A stretch of 64,000 bases of DNA from Microbacterium sp. SS28 (GCF_022761035.1 NZ_JAKWJP010000001.1:868001-932000), one strand, 5' to 3'; positions 7,773-16,539 are shown, numbered from the stretch's first letter. The notes: generated from the letters alone by a model not told the origin. Program-made: numbers and translations.

Positions 7773-8599
7773 GCCGCCAGCTCCTTGGCACGGGCGAGCG
7801 CGGCATCGGTCGCCTCCGCGAACAGCCCCGCGAGGTGCGCGCCCTGCAGAACGGCGATCGCGCGCTCGGTCGTGCCCTTGGGGCTCGTCACGCGGCGACG
7901 CAGCTCGGCGGGGTCGTCTCCGGATGCCTCGAGCAGCGCCGTCGCGCCGATGAACGTCTGCTCGGCCATGAGCCGCGCCTGCTCTTCGCTGAAGCCCTTG
8001 CCGATCGCGGCCTCGGTGAGCTCCTCGATGAGGAGGTAGACGTAGGCGGGGCCGGATCCCGAGATCGTCGAGAGGGCGTCGATGCGGTCCTCCGACACCT
8101 CGACGACCGTGCCGACCGTCTCGAACAGCCGCCGCACGAGCGCGACGGCCTCGGGCGTCGCGGCGGATCCTGCGGCGAGTCCCGTGACGGCCTTGCCGAC
8201 GAGCGCCGGCGTGTTGGGCATGGAGCGCAGCACGGGGATCTCCTCGCCGAGGATCCCCTCGAACGTGGCGATCGTGACACCCGCGGCGAGGCTCACGACG
8301 ATCGTGCCGGGCCGCAGGTGCGGGGCGATCTCGCGCAGCAGATCGGGCACCATGGCGGGCTTCACGCCGACCAGGACGATGTCGGCGGATGCCGCGGCAT
8401 CCGCATTGCCCGTCGGCTGCTGCTCGAGCGCGACCGACGTGACCCCCGCGAGTCCCTCGAGTTCGGCAGCTTTGGCGGCGCTGCGGTTGGTCGCCGCGAT
8501 GCCGCCGCCGGCAAGACCGGAGCGGACGAGTCCGCGCAGGATCGCGCCTCCCATGGAGCCGGCACCGAGGAACGCGAGAGACGGAAGGGAATCAGGCAT
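7763..8599 (-). CDS. proC: pyrroline-5-carboxylate reductase
   Basis: A 278-residue enzyme for the last step of proline synthesis, reducing pyrroline-5-carboxylate with NAD(P)H in the cytosol. The Rossmann motif GAGSMGGAILRGLVRSG is at the N-terminus; VGVKPAMV, RSMPNTPALVG and the C-terminal signature (SGSGPAYVYLLIEELTEAAIGKG, VTSPKGTT) identify ProC. I chose the ATG at 8599 because AGGATG is well spaced from it; an ATG three codons earlier lacks a ribosome-binding site. The last residues (ELAAGA) and stop lie within the 69-bp repeat described separately. Confidence 0.95.
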   Translation of the reverse strand: MPDSLPSLAFLGAGSMGGAILRGLVRSGLAGGGIAATNRSAAKAAELEGLAGVTSVALEQQPTGNADAAASADIVLVGVKPAMVPDLLREIAPHLRPGTIVVSLAAGVTIATFEGILGEEIPVLRSMPNTPALVGKAVTGLAAGSAATPEAVALVRRLFETVGTVVEVSEDRIDALSTISGSGPAYVYLLIEELTEAAIGKGFSEEQARLMAEQTFIGATALLEASGDDPAELRRRVTSPKGTTERAIAVLQGAHLAGLFAEATDAALARAKELAAGA

Positions 8600-8652
8600 G
8601 GAGGTCATCCTACGAGGCGTGCGCGAATCGAAGGGAAACTCTTTGCGCCTTG

Positions 8653-8664
8653 ACTTATATAAGT
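8653..8664. promoter_or_regulatory. ArsR-type operator palindrome
   Basis: The 12-base perfect palindrome ACTTATATAAGT lies 20 bases before the regulator's ATG in otherwise GC-rich DNA. AT-rich dyads of this kind are typical operators for ArsR repressors, and the TATATA core could also supply the -10 region, so repressor binding would block transcription. Confidence 0.6.
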
Positions 8665-8684
8665 GGCGACGCAATGATGAGACC

Positions 8685-9124
8685 ATGCACGCACTCGACA
8701 TCCTCGGCGACCCGGTGCGGCGACGCATCGTCGAGCTGCTCGCGGACGGCGAACGCAGCGCCGGCGAGATCGGCGACGTGATCCAGCGTGAGTTCGCGAT
8801 CTCGCAGCCTGCCGTCTCGCAGCATCTGCGGGTGCTGCGCGAGTCCGGCTTCGCCACGGTGCGCGCCGAGGGGACCCGACGCCTCTATATGGTCGACCCG
8901 GCTCCGCTCCAAGCCGCCGACGCCTGGTTCGACCCGTTCCGGCGTTCTGGCAGCCGCGCTTCGACGCGCTGGGCACAGAGCTCGCGCGCGGACGCCGCGC
9001 ACGTCGCCTCGCCGACGAGGACGCGGACGAGCAGAAGACGGATGCCGCGGCATCCCGCGATCCCGAGGCCGACGCCCGCGCGGGCGAGGCCGCACACGCG
9101 GAACGGAAAGAAGAGGAGACCTGA
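8685..9124 (+). pseudogene. ArsR-family regulator, frameshifted in the second half
   Basis: The frame from ATG 8685 encodes a normal ArsR winged helix (LDILGDPVRRRIVELLADGERSAGEIGDVI…AISQPAVSQHLRVLRESGFA) through …AADAWFDPFR (to about 8940). There the frame derails into arginine/serine-rich nonsense and runs into the next gene. The +1-shifted frame restores the family's usual continuation, FWQPRFDALGTELARGRRA, and then a charged tail ending …AERKEET with TGA at 9122-9124, just before the next gene's ATG. A single missing G in CCGG(G)CG at about 8940-8943 explains everything: either a real null/altered allele or a sequencing error. Such ArsR proteins normally repress the adjacent SRPBCC gene. 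Confidence 0.85.
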
Positions 9125-9125
9125 C

Positions 9126-9818
9126 ATGGTCGATGTGAATGCACAGATCGACGCCGTCGAGCGCGGCGTCGAGACGACGGACCGCGACGGTGAGGCCGTC
9201 CGCGTGCAGCGGCTCGTTCAGGAGTACCGCGCGACGCTCGATGACGCGTGGGACGCCGTGACGTCGGCCGACCGCATCCCGCGGTGGTTCCTGCCCGTGA
9301 GCGGTGACCTGCGGGTGGGCGGGCGCTACCAGTTCGAGGGCAACGCGGGCGGCGAGATCCTGGAGTGCTCTCCCCCGGTCGACGGCGCGGCCGCCTATCG
9401 CGCGACGTGGGAGTTCGGCGGCGGCGTCACCTGGGTCACGGTGCGAGTGACCGAGACGGGCCCCGAGCGCACGCGGGTCGAGCTCGAGCATGTCGCGCGC
9501 GTCGCCGACGTCCCCGACGAGCTGTGGGCGCAGTTCGGTCCCGCGGGAACGGGCATCGGCTGGGACAGCGGATTCCTGGGCCTCGCCCTGTACCTCGGAT
9601 CCGCCGTCGACGGGCCTACCCCCGAAGAGGGTCAGGCATGGATGCTGTCGGACGAGGGAAAGGCGTTCACGCGCCGCTCCTCCGAGGCCTGGGCCGCTGC
9701 TCACGCGGCCGACGGCGCCGATCCCGAAGTCGCGGCCCGCGCCGCGGCGGCGACCGCCGCGCTGTACATGGGCGTCGCGCCGCACGACATGGGCGAGGAC
9801 GCGACGCCCACCCGCTGA
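9126..9818 (+). CDS. SRPBCC/AHSA1-family protein
   Basis: A 230-residue protein of the START/AHSA1 hydrophobic-pocket fold: VQEYRATLDDAWDAVTSADRIPRWFLPVSGDLRVGGRYQ is the typical opening, with TWEFGGGVTWVTVRVTE strands and a C-terminal helix. Members act as small-molecule binding or stress proteins; no catalytic residues can be assigned. It follows an ArsR gene, the common ArsR-SRPBCC pair. The ATG at 9126 has AAGAAGAGGAG upstream and begins two bases after the restored ArsR stop. Because of the upstream frameshift an uninterrupted frame runs through both genes; I do not regard the fusion as genuine. Confidence 0.85.
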   Translation: MVDVNAQIDAVERGVETTDRDGEAVRVQRLVQEYRATLDDAWDAVTSADRIPRWFLPVSGDLRVGGRYQFEGNAGGEILECSPPVDGAAAYRATWEFGGGVTWVTVRVTETGPERTRVELEHVARVADVPDELWAQFGPAGTGIGWDSGFLGLALYLGSAVDGPTPEEGQAWMLSDEGKAFTRRSSEAWAAAHAADGADPEVAARAAAATAALYMGVAPHDMGEDATPTR

Positions 9819-9939
9819 CGTCAGCCCCGGGCGGGTCGCGCGGCGGCGGGTCCTTGACGGGACGCCTTGGCGGCTGGTTCGATGACCCTGAACGGCGCGC
9901 GCTTCGGGGGAGGTCCGCGCCCATCCCTGGGGGGCAACC

Positions 9940-12900
9940 ATGGGTCAGTCGACGTCGACGCGCGCGCACCGTTCGGCACGCGGCATCCGGACTCTCGTGA
10001 CGGGAATCACGGTCGGGGCCCTCGCGGTCCTCGGCTGGGCGGTCCCCGCTCAGGCCGCCGTGAACCTCGTGGACGCCCCGACCCGGCTGTACATCTTGCC
10101 GAACGCGGACGGCCCCCTGCCCGCGGGCATCCCGTTCCCGCTCGTGCCGGACGGTGTGCTCGTCTTCGACGACTCGCAGGACCTCATCTCGCAGGATCTG
10201 CGCAAGATCGAGATCGTCTCGGAGGATCCGGACTGCGATTTCGGTCCGACCTTCGCGCTCACGGGCTGCACGGCGGTGCAGCTCGACGTCGGCAACGGGC
10301 TGCTCGACTTCACGACCGCGCCCACGCGGATCGAGTTCGACCCGAACCCCGACGACGGCGTCGACGAGACGGACGTCGTGTACCAGCTGCCCGGCGGGGC
10401 CCTCGTGCGCGACATGGACTCCGACGACGACCTTCCCGCATCCGCGACGGCCGTCATCGGCACGACGGCGCAGATCAACGACGGCCTGAACCTCCTGCGG
10501 TACACCCCGACCGAGGGCTACACGTATGAGGACGGGTCCGACCCCGAGGAGCTCAGCATCCTCGTCGCCCCGGGATCGGGAGCCGGCTCGGTGTCGCACG
10601 ACGTGCAGATCCGCGTGCAGGATCTCAACGACTTCCCAGAGCTGACGGTGCCGCAGACCCTCTACACCGTGGACCCCGCGCAGGAGGTCGTGCTGGGACC
10701 CGACACGGCGTGGGAGGCGACCGACGAGGACAACGACGAGGTGATCGACGGCGAGGACCCGCCGGGCTCGGGCGACGATCCCATCGACGGGGCGGGGCGC
10801 GAGTTCATCCTCATCGCGTGGTCGTCGTGCGGCGTCTTCCACTTCCAGGGCGCGAGCGGCTTCGCATTGCGCGACGATCTGCAGGAGGTCCTCGACTACG
10901 CGCTGGATCTCGGCTCGATCGACCCCGCGTGGCGGACGACCATCTCGGACGCGTTCTTCGGCATCATCCCCGACGAGATCGAGGCGCTGCCCTTCGCGAC
11001 GGGCAACCCGAACGACTACGCGAGCGCCTTCGCGGGCGTCGTCGACGACATCGACTGGCTGAACTACCACCTCGACGAGATCACCTTCAAGGCGGTCTCG
11101 GACCCGGTTCTCAACACGCCGCTCAGCGACTCGCTGTGCGACATCCGCTTCCTGCTCACCGACATCGGCAACAACGGCCTGCCGCTCCAGTACCTCGGCG
11201 ACCCGCCCGAGGGTGTCGAGGTGCCGTTCTTCGGCTTCGACCTCGACACGAACGACGTCCCCGGCGTCGAGAAGGTGCAGGTGCAGGTCGGCGCGGGGCA
11301 GGAGATCGAGGTGTCGCTCGGCGACACGACGGTGCCCGAGGCCGACGCGTCGACGATCCCCGTCACGATCTCTCCGGCCGAGCACCCGGCGTTCGACCTC
11401 ACGGTTTCGACCGCCGACGGCTCGGGCGCGGTCGGTGACGTCGACTACACCTCCAAGTCCGCCGTCACGGTGTCGATCCCGGCTGACGCCACGAGTGCCG
11501 CGATCCCGGTCGACGCGCTGCCCGACACCGAGTACGACCCGGACGAGACGTATCTCGTCACGGCGACGGGGCCCGCGACGCCTCCCCCGGGCTATTCCGT
11601 GACGTTGACGGATGCTTCGGGACTCGTGACGATCCAGGATGACGACCCCGAGCCCGACACGACGGAACCGACAGTCACGATCAACCAGGCTGTGGGGCAG
11701 TCCGACCCGACCTCCACCGAGCCGATCCTGTTCGACGTGATCTTCAGCGAAGACGTCACCGGGCTCACCAACACCGACGTCGTGCTCTCGGGGACGGCGC
11801 TGCCCACGACGGCTGCGATCACGCCGCTCACCGCATCGACGTACCGGGTCGCGGTCACCGGGATGAGCGTCGACGGCACCGTGACCGCACAGATCGCTCC
11901 GGGCGCCGCCGAAGACACCGCCGGCAACCTCAGCGAAGCATCCACCTCCACCGACAACACCGTCACGTTCGACTTCGACGAGGGCGACATCACCGGGCCG
12001 ACCGTCACGATCAACCAGGCTGTGGGACAGTCCGACCCGACCTCGACCGAGCCGATCCTGTTCGACGTGATCTTCAGCGAAGACGTCACTGGGCTCACCA
12101 ACACCGATGTCGTCCTGTCCGGGACGGCGCTGCCCACGACGGCTGCGATCACGCCGCTCACCGCATCGACATACCGGGTCGCGGTCACCGGAATGAGCGT
12201 CGACGGCACCGTCATCGCACAGATCGCCGCTTTCGCCGCGGAGGATGCGGCGGGCAACCTCAGCGACCCATCGAGCTCGACCGACAACACCGTCACCTAC
12301 GACTTCGACGAGGGCGACATCACCGGGCCGACCGTCACGATCAACCAGGCTGTGGGACAGTCCGACCCGACCTCGACCGAGCCGATCCTGTTCGACGTGA
12401 TCTTCAGCGAAGACGTCACTGGGCTCACCAACACCGACGTCGTGCTCTCGGGGACGGCGCTGCCCACCACCGCTGCGATCACGCCGCTCACCGCATCGAC
12501 GTACCGGGTCGCGGTCACCGGGATGAGCGTCGACGGCACCGTGACCGCACAGATCGCTCCGGGCGCCGCCGAAGACACCGCCGGCAACCTCAGCGAAGCA
12601 TCCACCTCCACCGACAACACCGTCACGTTCGACTTCGACGAGGGCGACATCACCGGGCCCACCGTCACGATCAACCAGGCTGTCGGACAGTCCGACCCCA
12701 CCTCCACCGAGCCGATCCTGTTCACCGTCGTGTTCAGCGAAGACGTCACCGGACTCACCAACACCGACGTCGTCCTTTCCGGCACCGCGCTGCCCACCAC
12801 CGCGCTCATCACACCCATCGACGCGAAGACCTACACCGTCGCGGTCACCGGGATGAGCGTCGACGGCACCGTGACCGCACAGATCGCTCCGGGCGCCGCC

Positions 12901-13437
12901 GAAGACACCGCCGGCAACCCCAGCGAAGCATCCACCTCCACCGACAACACCGTCACCTTCGACTTCGACGAAGGCGACCCCGAGCCCGATCCGCTCGCGA
13001 TCCAGGTGCCCGCCGACATCGTCGTGACCGCGCCGCTCGGGCAGCCGGGGGTCGCGGTGACGTTCCCGGCGCCCACAACGACTGGAGGCGTCGAGCCCGT
13101 CGACGTCACGTGCGATCACACCTCGGGCGCCGTCTACCCGATCGGCGCGACGACAGTGGAGTGCACCGCCACCGACTCCGCGCCCATTCAGGTGTTCGCG
13201 CTCGTGAGTGACACCTTCACGATCACGGTGCTCGCGACTCCGGATCCGGGCGGCGACGATCCGGGCAACGGCGGATCGGGCGGCTCCGGCGGCAGCGGAT
13301 CGGGTGGCTCAGGCGGCGCGGGAAGCCTGCCCGCGACGGGCGTCGACGCCGTTCCGTCGCTCGCGTTCGCGAGCGCGCTTCTGCTCGCAGGGGCGCTCGC
13401 GCTCTCGATCGCGCGACGGCGGCGCGGCATCCACTGA
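9940..13437 (+). CDS. LPXTG-anchored repeat surface protein with Calx-beta, Ig-like and HYR domains
   Basis: A 1165-residue secreted cell-wall protein. Residues 1-40 are a signal peptide (RGIRTLVTGITVGALAVLGWAVPAQA). A ~450-residue unique region with cadherin-like features follows, then a Calx-beta-like domain (about 450-575, ending TIQDDDPEPD). Four Ig-like repeats of 110 residues each start at TVTINQAVGQSDPTSTEPI. A HYR-type domain (VTFPAPTTTGGVEPVDVTCDHTSG…) precedes a Gly/Ser linker. The end is a sortase signal: LPATG at 1130-1134, a hydrophobic helix and an RRRR tail. A sortase should link it to peptidoglycan, but no sortase gene is in the window. Adhesion is a reasonable guess only. Acidic DxD-rich linkers suggest calcium binding. 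Confidence 0.9.
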   Translation: MGQSTSTRAHRSARGIRTLVTGITVGALAVLGWAVPAQAAVNLVDAPTRLYILPNADGPLPAGIPFPLVPDGVLVFDDSQDLISQDLRKIEIVSEDPDCDFGPTFALTGCTAVQLDVGNGLLDFTTAPTRIEFDPNPDDGVDETDVVYQLPGGALVRDMDSDDDLPASATAVIGTTAQINDGLNLLRYTPTEGYTYEDGSDPEELSILVAPGSGAGSVSHDVQIRVQDLNDFPELTVPQTLYTVDPAQEVVLGPDTAWEATDEDNDEVIDGEDPPGSGDDPIDGAGREFILIAWSSCGVFHFQGASGFALRDDLQEVLDYALDLGSIDPAWRTTISDAFFGIIPDEIEALPFATGNPNDYASAFAGVVDDIDWLNYHLDEITFKAVSDPVLNTPLSDSLCDIRFLLTDIGNNGLPLQYLGDPPEGVEVPFFGFDLDTNDVPGVEKVQVQVGAGQEIEVSLGDTTVPEADASTIPVTISPAEHPAFDLTVSTADGSGAVGDVDYTSKSAVTVSIPADATSAAIPVDALPDTEYDPDETYLVTATGPATPPPGYSVTLTDASGLVTIQDDDPEPDTTEPTVTINQAVGQSDPTSTEPILFDVIFSEDVTGLTNTDVVLSGTALPTTAAITPLTASTYRVAVTGMSVDGTVTAQIAPGAAEDTAGNLSEASTSTDNTVTFDFDEGDITGPTVTINQAVGQSDPTSTEPILFDVIFSEDVTGLTNTDVVLSGTALPTTAAITPLTASTYRVAVTGMSVDGTVIAQIAAFAAEDAAGNLSDPSSSTDNTVTYDFDEGDITGPTVTINQAVGQSDPTSTEPILFDVIFSEDVTGLTNTDVVLSGTALPTTAAITPLTASTYRVAVTGMSVDGTVTAQIAPGAAEDTAGNLSEASTSTDNTVTFDFDEGDITGPTVTINQAVGQSDPTSTEPILFTVVFSEDVTGLTNTDVVLSGTALPTTALITPIDAKTYTVAVTGMSVDGTVTAQIAPGAAEDTAGNPSEASTSTDNTVTFDFDEGDPEPDPLAIQVPADIVVTAPLGQPGVAVTFPAPTTTGGVEPVDVTCDHTSGAVYPIGATTVECTATDSAPIQVFALVSDTFTITVLATPDPGGDDPGNGGSGGSGGSGSGGSGGAGSLPATGVDAVPSLAFASALLLAGALALSIARRRRGIH
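11671..12990 (+). repeat. four in-frame 330-bp tandem repeats inside the surface-protein gene
   Basis: Units begin at 11671, 12001, 12331 and 12661, exactly 330 bp (110 codons) apart. Units 1 and 3 differ at only a handful of positions, mostly silent; unit 2 diverges near its end (IAAFAAEDAAGNLSDPSSS), and unit 4 in the middle (TALITPIDAKTYTVAV). The near-identity implies recent duplication or gene conversion and predicts copy-number variation between strains. Confidence 0.95.
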
Positions 13438-13533
13438 CTGATCCTCATGCGCTCATGGGCGCCTCCGTCGATCTCTCGGACTCGAGGTCGGCGCACCGTC
13501 TCGCGCGCCCGGCGGGGGGTCCGAAGCGCGGAC

Positions 13534-13539
13534 TATAGT
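13534..13539 (+). promoter_or_regulatory. candidate -10 element for the downstream hydrolase gene
   Basis: TATAGT, 50 bases before the hydrolase ATG, is the only good -10-like hexamer in this gap. No convincing -35 hexamer is seen at the proper distance, so this is tentative. Confidence 0.3.
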
Positions 13540-13589
13540 CGAGGCACAGGGGGCGCTGGGGCCCCTTCGGCGACAGCGAAGGACTCGCA

Positions 13590-14702
13590 ATGACCCTCTT
13601 CGACGGCATCACCGATCGCCTCATCGAGACGCCGCGACTGACCGTGAACGTCCTCGAGAGGGCAGGAGACGACCCCGCGACGCCCGAGGACCGCACGGTC
13701 GTCTTCGTCCACGGAAACGGTTCGTCGTCGCTGTTCTGGCAGGAGCTCATGCAGGATCTCCCCGGAGAGCTGCGTGTGATCGCGATCGACCTGCGCGGGT
13801 ACGGCGGAACGGAGCACGCGCCGATCGATGCGACCCGGGGGGTCCGCGACTTCAGCGACGACGTCTTCGCGACGCTCGAACTGCTCGGCATCTCCTCGGC
13901 GCACCTGGTCGGCTGGTCCATGGGTGGCGCCGTCATCCTGCAGTACGCGCTCGACCACCCCGCGCGGAGCCTCACACTCGAATCCCCCGTCTCGCCTTTC
14001 GGATTCGGCGGAACCCGCCGCGACGGCAGTCGCCTCACAGAGGACGACGCCGGCGTCGGCGGCGGCGTCGCGAACCCCGACTACATCGAGCGAGTGATCG
14101 CCCACGACACCAGCGACGAGGCCCCGACCTCACCGCGCAGCGTCTTCCGCTCGGTCTACGTCGCGCCGGGCTACACGACCGAGCACGAGGACGTGTGGGT
14201 CGAGTCGATACTCTCGACCTCGACGGCGGCGGGGAACTACCCGGGCGATTCGGTCCCGAGCGAGAACTGGCCGGGATTCGCGGCGGGCACGATCGGCGTC
14301 CTCAACACGATGGCGCCGAAGTATTTCAACGTGTCGGGCATCGTCGACCTCGCCGCCAAGCCCCCGGTGCTGTGGGTCCACGGCTCGGTCGACGCGATCG
14401 TCTCGGACGCCTCCTTCTACGACTTCAACCACCTCGGTTCACTGGGCATCGTCCCGGGCTGGCCGGGGGCCGAGGTCGCGCCCGCACAGGAGATGGTGTC
14501 GCAGATGCGCGACGTGCTCGGCGAGTACTCCGCCCGCGGCGGCGAGGTCACTGAACTCGCACTCGAGGGGGTCGGCCACACGGCCCACCTCGAGCGGCCC
14601 GCAGAGTTCCGCCACGCGCTGCTCACCGTCATCGGCTACGTCGGACGGTCAGCCGACCCCGCTCCCCCGACCGAGACGATCATCCTCCGCTCGTCCGACT
14701 GA
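13590..14702 (+). CDS. alpha/beta hydrolase
   Basis: A 370-residue alpha/beta-hydrolase. Visible elements: the oxyanion region VVFVHGNGSSSLFW, IDLRGYGGTE, the nucleophile elbow GWSMGG (Ser), the acid in HGSVDAIVSD and the catalytic His in GVGHTAHLERP. No signal peptide is seen, so it is cytosolic. A long cap region (about residues 150-290) makes the substrate unpredictable; esters or lactones are possible. AAGGA precedes the ATG. The final residues, PPTETIILRSSD, closely resemble the end of the next gene product (PPTEEIVLRSAD), an oddity discussed under findings. Confidence 0.88.
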   Translation: MTLFDGITDRLIETPRLTVNVLERAGDDPATPEDRTVVFVHGNGSSSLFWQELMQDLPGELRVIAIDLRGYGGTEHAPIDATRGVRDFSDDVFATLELLGISSAHLVGWSMGGAVILQYALDHPARSLTLESPVSPFGFGGTRRDGSRLTEDDAGVGGGVANPDYIERVIAHDTSDEAPTSPRSVFRSVYVAPGYTTEHEDVWVESILSTSTAAGNYPGDSVPSENWPGFAAGTIGVLNTMAPKYFNVSGIVDLAAKPPVLWVHGSVDAIVSDASFYDFNHLGSLGIVPGWPGAEVAPAQEMVSQMRDVLGEYSARGGEVTELALEGVGHTAHLERPAEFRHALLTVIGYVGRSADPAPPTETIILRSSD

Positions 14703-14775
14703 TCCTCGCCGGATCGATCTCGCCGAATCGATCTCGTCGGGCCGATCTCGTCGAGCCGATCTCGTCGGACCGATC
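14702..14775. repeat. 14-bp tandem repeats
   Basis: Five head-to-tail copies of a 14-base word (consensus GATCTCGTCGGGCC, starting at 14716, 14730, 14744, 14758 and a degenerate one at 14702) follow the hydrolase stop. The unit is not codon-phased with any gene. It may be slippage-prone spacer DNA; no hairpin potential stands out. Confidence 0.75.
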
Positions 14776-14850
14776 CGCTCCACGCTGATCCGCCGGGAGC
14801 CGCACGTCAACCGTCTGAGGGGCGCCCGCGGCATCCGTAGACTCTTGCGC

Positions 14851-15813
14851 ATGAGTGCATCCGGCGGCAGCAGGGCGATCATCGCGGCCTTCCTCGCGAA
14901 CATGGGCATCGCGGCCGCGAAGATCGTCGCGTGGCTCGTCTCGGGCTCGGCCTCGATGCTCGCCGAGGCGATCCACTCCCTCGCCGACTCCGGCAATCAG
15001 CTGCTCCTGCTGCTGGGCGGACGGATGTCGCGCCGCCGCGCCGACGCCGAGCACCCGTTCGGCTACGGCCGCGAGCGCTACGTGTACGCCTTCGTCGTCT
15101 CGATCATCCTGTTCTCGGTCGGCGGCCTCTTCTCGATCTACGAGGGTGTCGACAAGCTCACGCACCCGCACGAGCTCGAGAACTTCTGGGTGCCGCTCGT
15201 CGTGCTCGTCGTGGCGATCGTGCTCGAGTCGCTCTCGCTGCGTACGGCGGTCAAGGAGAGCAATCACGTGCGCGCGAAGGGCCAGTCCTGGGTCGGGTTC
15301 GTGCGGCACGCCAAGGCGCCGGAGCTCCCCGTCGTCCTGCTCGAAGACGTCGCAGCGCTCACGGGCCTCGTCTTCGCCCTCTTCGGCGTCGGCCTCACTG
15401 CCATCACAGGCAACAGCGTCTTCGACGCCATCGGCACGCTCATGATCGGCACGCTGCTGATCATCGTCGCGATCGTGCTCGGCATCGAGACCAAGAGCCT
15501 CCTCGTCGGCGAAGGCGCGACGATGAGCGATCACGACCGGATCGTCGCGGCGATCCAGGACGGCTCCGAGATCGAGAAGCTCATCCACATCAAGACCCTC
15601 TACCTCGGGCCCGACGAGCTCCTCGTCGCTGCGAAGCTGGGTTTCGAGTCGGACCGCTCGCTCGGCGAGGTCGCCGCCGACATCGACCGCATCGAGGAGC
15701 GCGTGCGCGCGGCGGTTCCGGCGGCACGGGTGATCTACCTGGAGCCCGACATCCTGCGCCATGACGGCCCCACGCCGCCCACCGAGGAGATCGTCCTGCG
15801 GTCAGCGGACTGA
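14851..15813 (+). CDS. cation diffusion facilitator family transporter
   Basis: A 320-residue membrane antiporter that expels divalent metals such as Zn2+ or Co2+ in exchange for protons. Six hydrophobic helices are visible. The metal site motif is AEAIHSLADSGNQ in helix II, and the partner aspartate is in helix V (EDVAALTGLV). The C-terminal ~85 residues form the cytosolic ferredoxin-like dimerisation domain (IHIKTLYLGPDELLVAAKLGF…). The start is ATG 14851; a TTG two codons earlier has no ribosome-binding site. The gene's last 12 bases overlap the stop region of the convergent DUF2306 gene. Metal specificity cannot be read. Confidence 0.92.
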   Translation: MSASGGSRAIIAAFLANMGIAAAKIVAWLVSGSASMLAEAIHSLADSGNQLLLLLGGRMSRRRADAEHPFGYGRERYVYAFVVSIILFSVGGLFSIYEGVDKLTHPHELENFWVPLVVLVVAIVLESLSLRTAVKESNHVRAKGQSWVGFVRHAKAPELPVVLLEDVAALTGLVFALFGVGLTAITGNSVFDAIGTLMIGTLLIIVAIVLGIETKSLLVGEGATMSDHDRIVAAIQDGSEIEKLIHIKTLYLGPDELLVAAKLGFESDRSLGEVAADIDRIEERVRAAVPAARVIYLEPDILRHDGPTPPTEEIVLRSAD

Positions 15814-16539
15814 CGCGGGCGTCAGACGGTACGACGGCAGCCCGCGCCGGCGGACGAGCCACTCCGCGACGACGAGGTTCGGCAGCCAGCACAGGAACGG
15901 CACTGCCGCGTAGGCATTCGCGAACGCCGCGTCGAACTCGAACGACCCGAACGGGATCTGCACGACCAGCAGCATCGGAAGCCACACGCGCAGCGTGACG
16001 GCGGCATACGTGAGGGCGTAGTTGCGGATCATCCACGCCTGGTGCGACGGGACATCACCGCGACGGATGCTGCGATACGCGCGCCACCCCGTGACGAGCC
16101 ACAGCACTCCGAGTGCGCCGAAGCCGAAGAAGCCGACGAAGCCCGCGGAGCCGAACGGGGCTATGACGAGGCTCGCAGCACCGCCGATCGCAACGCCCGC
16201 GAGATACGTGCGACCCGTCCAGCGATGCACGCGCGGGGCGCGCTCGCGCAGCCCGCGCCAGAACTGCAGCGGGCCGAGCAGCAGCGCGATAGCCGCACCG
16301 GCGATGTGCGCGTAGAGCGCGACCTGGACGAACATCGGCTGGCCGGCGTAGTGACCGGCGAGCCCGCCCCCTTCTCCCGCGAGCTGCGGCAGGGATGCGA
16401 GGAAGTAGGGCACGGCGGCGTACGCGACGATCGCGAGCGCCGTGAGAGCCACGACGAGCCAGCCGATGCGGCCGGCGGCGCGCCGCGGCGCGAGGCGGGA
16501 CGCCGCGGCGGGCGCGGGTGCGAGGAGTCGATCGGTCAT
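15802..16539 (-). CDS. DUF2306-family integral membrane protein
   Basis: A 245-residue protein with about six to seven predicted membrane helices. The family hallmark is a His in an early helix and conserved loops: AHIAGAAIALLLGPLQFWRGLRERAPRVHRWTGRTYL, and a second histidine motif SHQAWMIRNYALTYAAVTLR. These histidines suggest haem or quinone contacts, but the family has no defined function. It is convergent with, and overlaps by 12 bases, the cation transporter gene. A tadA gene lies upstream in the same orientation but with its own 77-bp gap. Confidence 0.82.
   Translation of the reverse strand: MTDRLLAPAPAAASRLAPRRAAGRIGWLVVALTALAIVAYAAVPYFLASLPQLAGEGGGLAGHYAGQPMFVQVALYAHIAGAAIALLLGPLQFWRGLRERAPRVHRWTGRTYLAGVAIGGAASLVIAPFGSAGFVGFFGFGALGVLWLVTGWRAYRSIRRGDVPSHQAWMIRNYALTYAAVTLRVWLPMLLVVQIPFGSFEFDAAFANAYAAVPFLCWLPNLVVAEWLVRRRGLPSYRLTPASVR

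Noticed and set aside
9126..9818. A natural ArsR-SRPBCC fusion
   Set aside because: The linking frame is arginine/serine-rich nonsense, and shifting one base restores a normal ArsR ending and stop; the fusion comes from a missing base.
9667..13119. A very long antisense reading frame opposite the surface-protein gene
   Set aside because: It is an antisense shadow of the repeat gene: arginine/aspartate/glycine-rich composition, mirrors the forward repeats, no ribosome-binding site, no domain.
13438..13589. Sortase-related or small gene downstream of the LPATG protein
   Set aside because: The gap of 152 bases contains no open frame with a start and ribosome-binding site.
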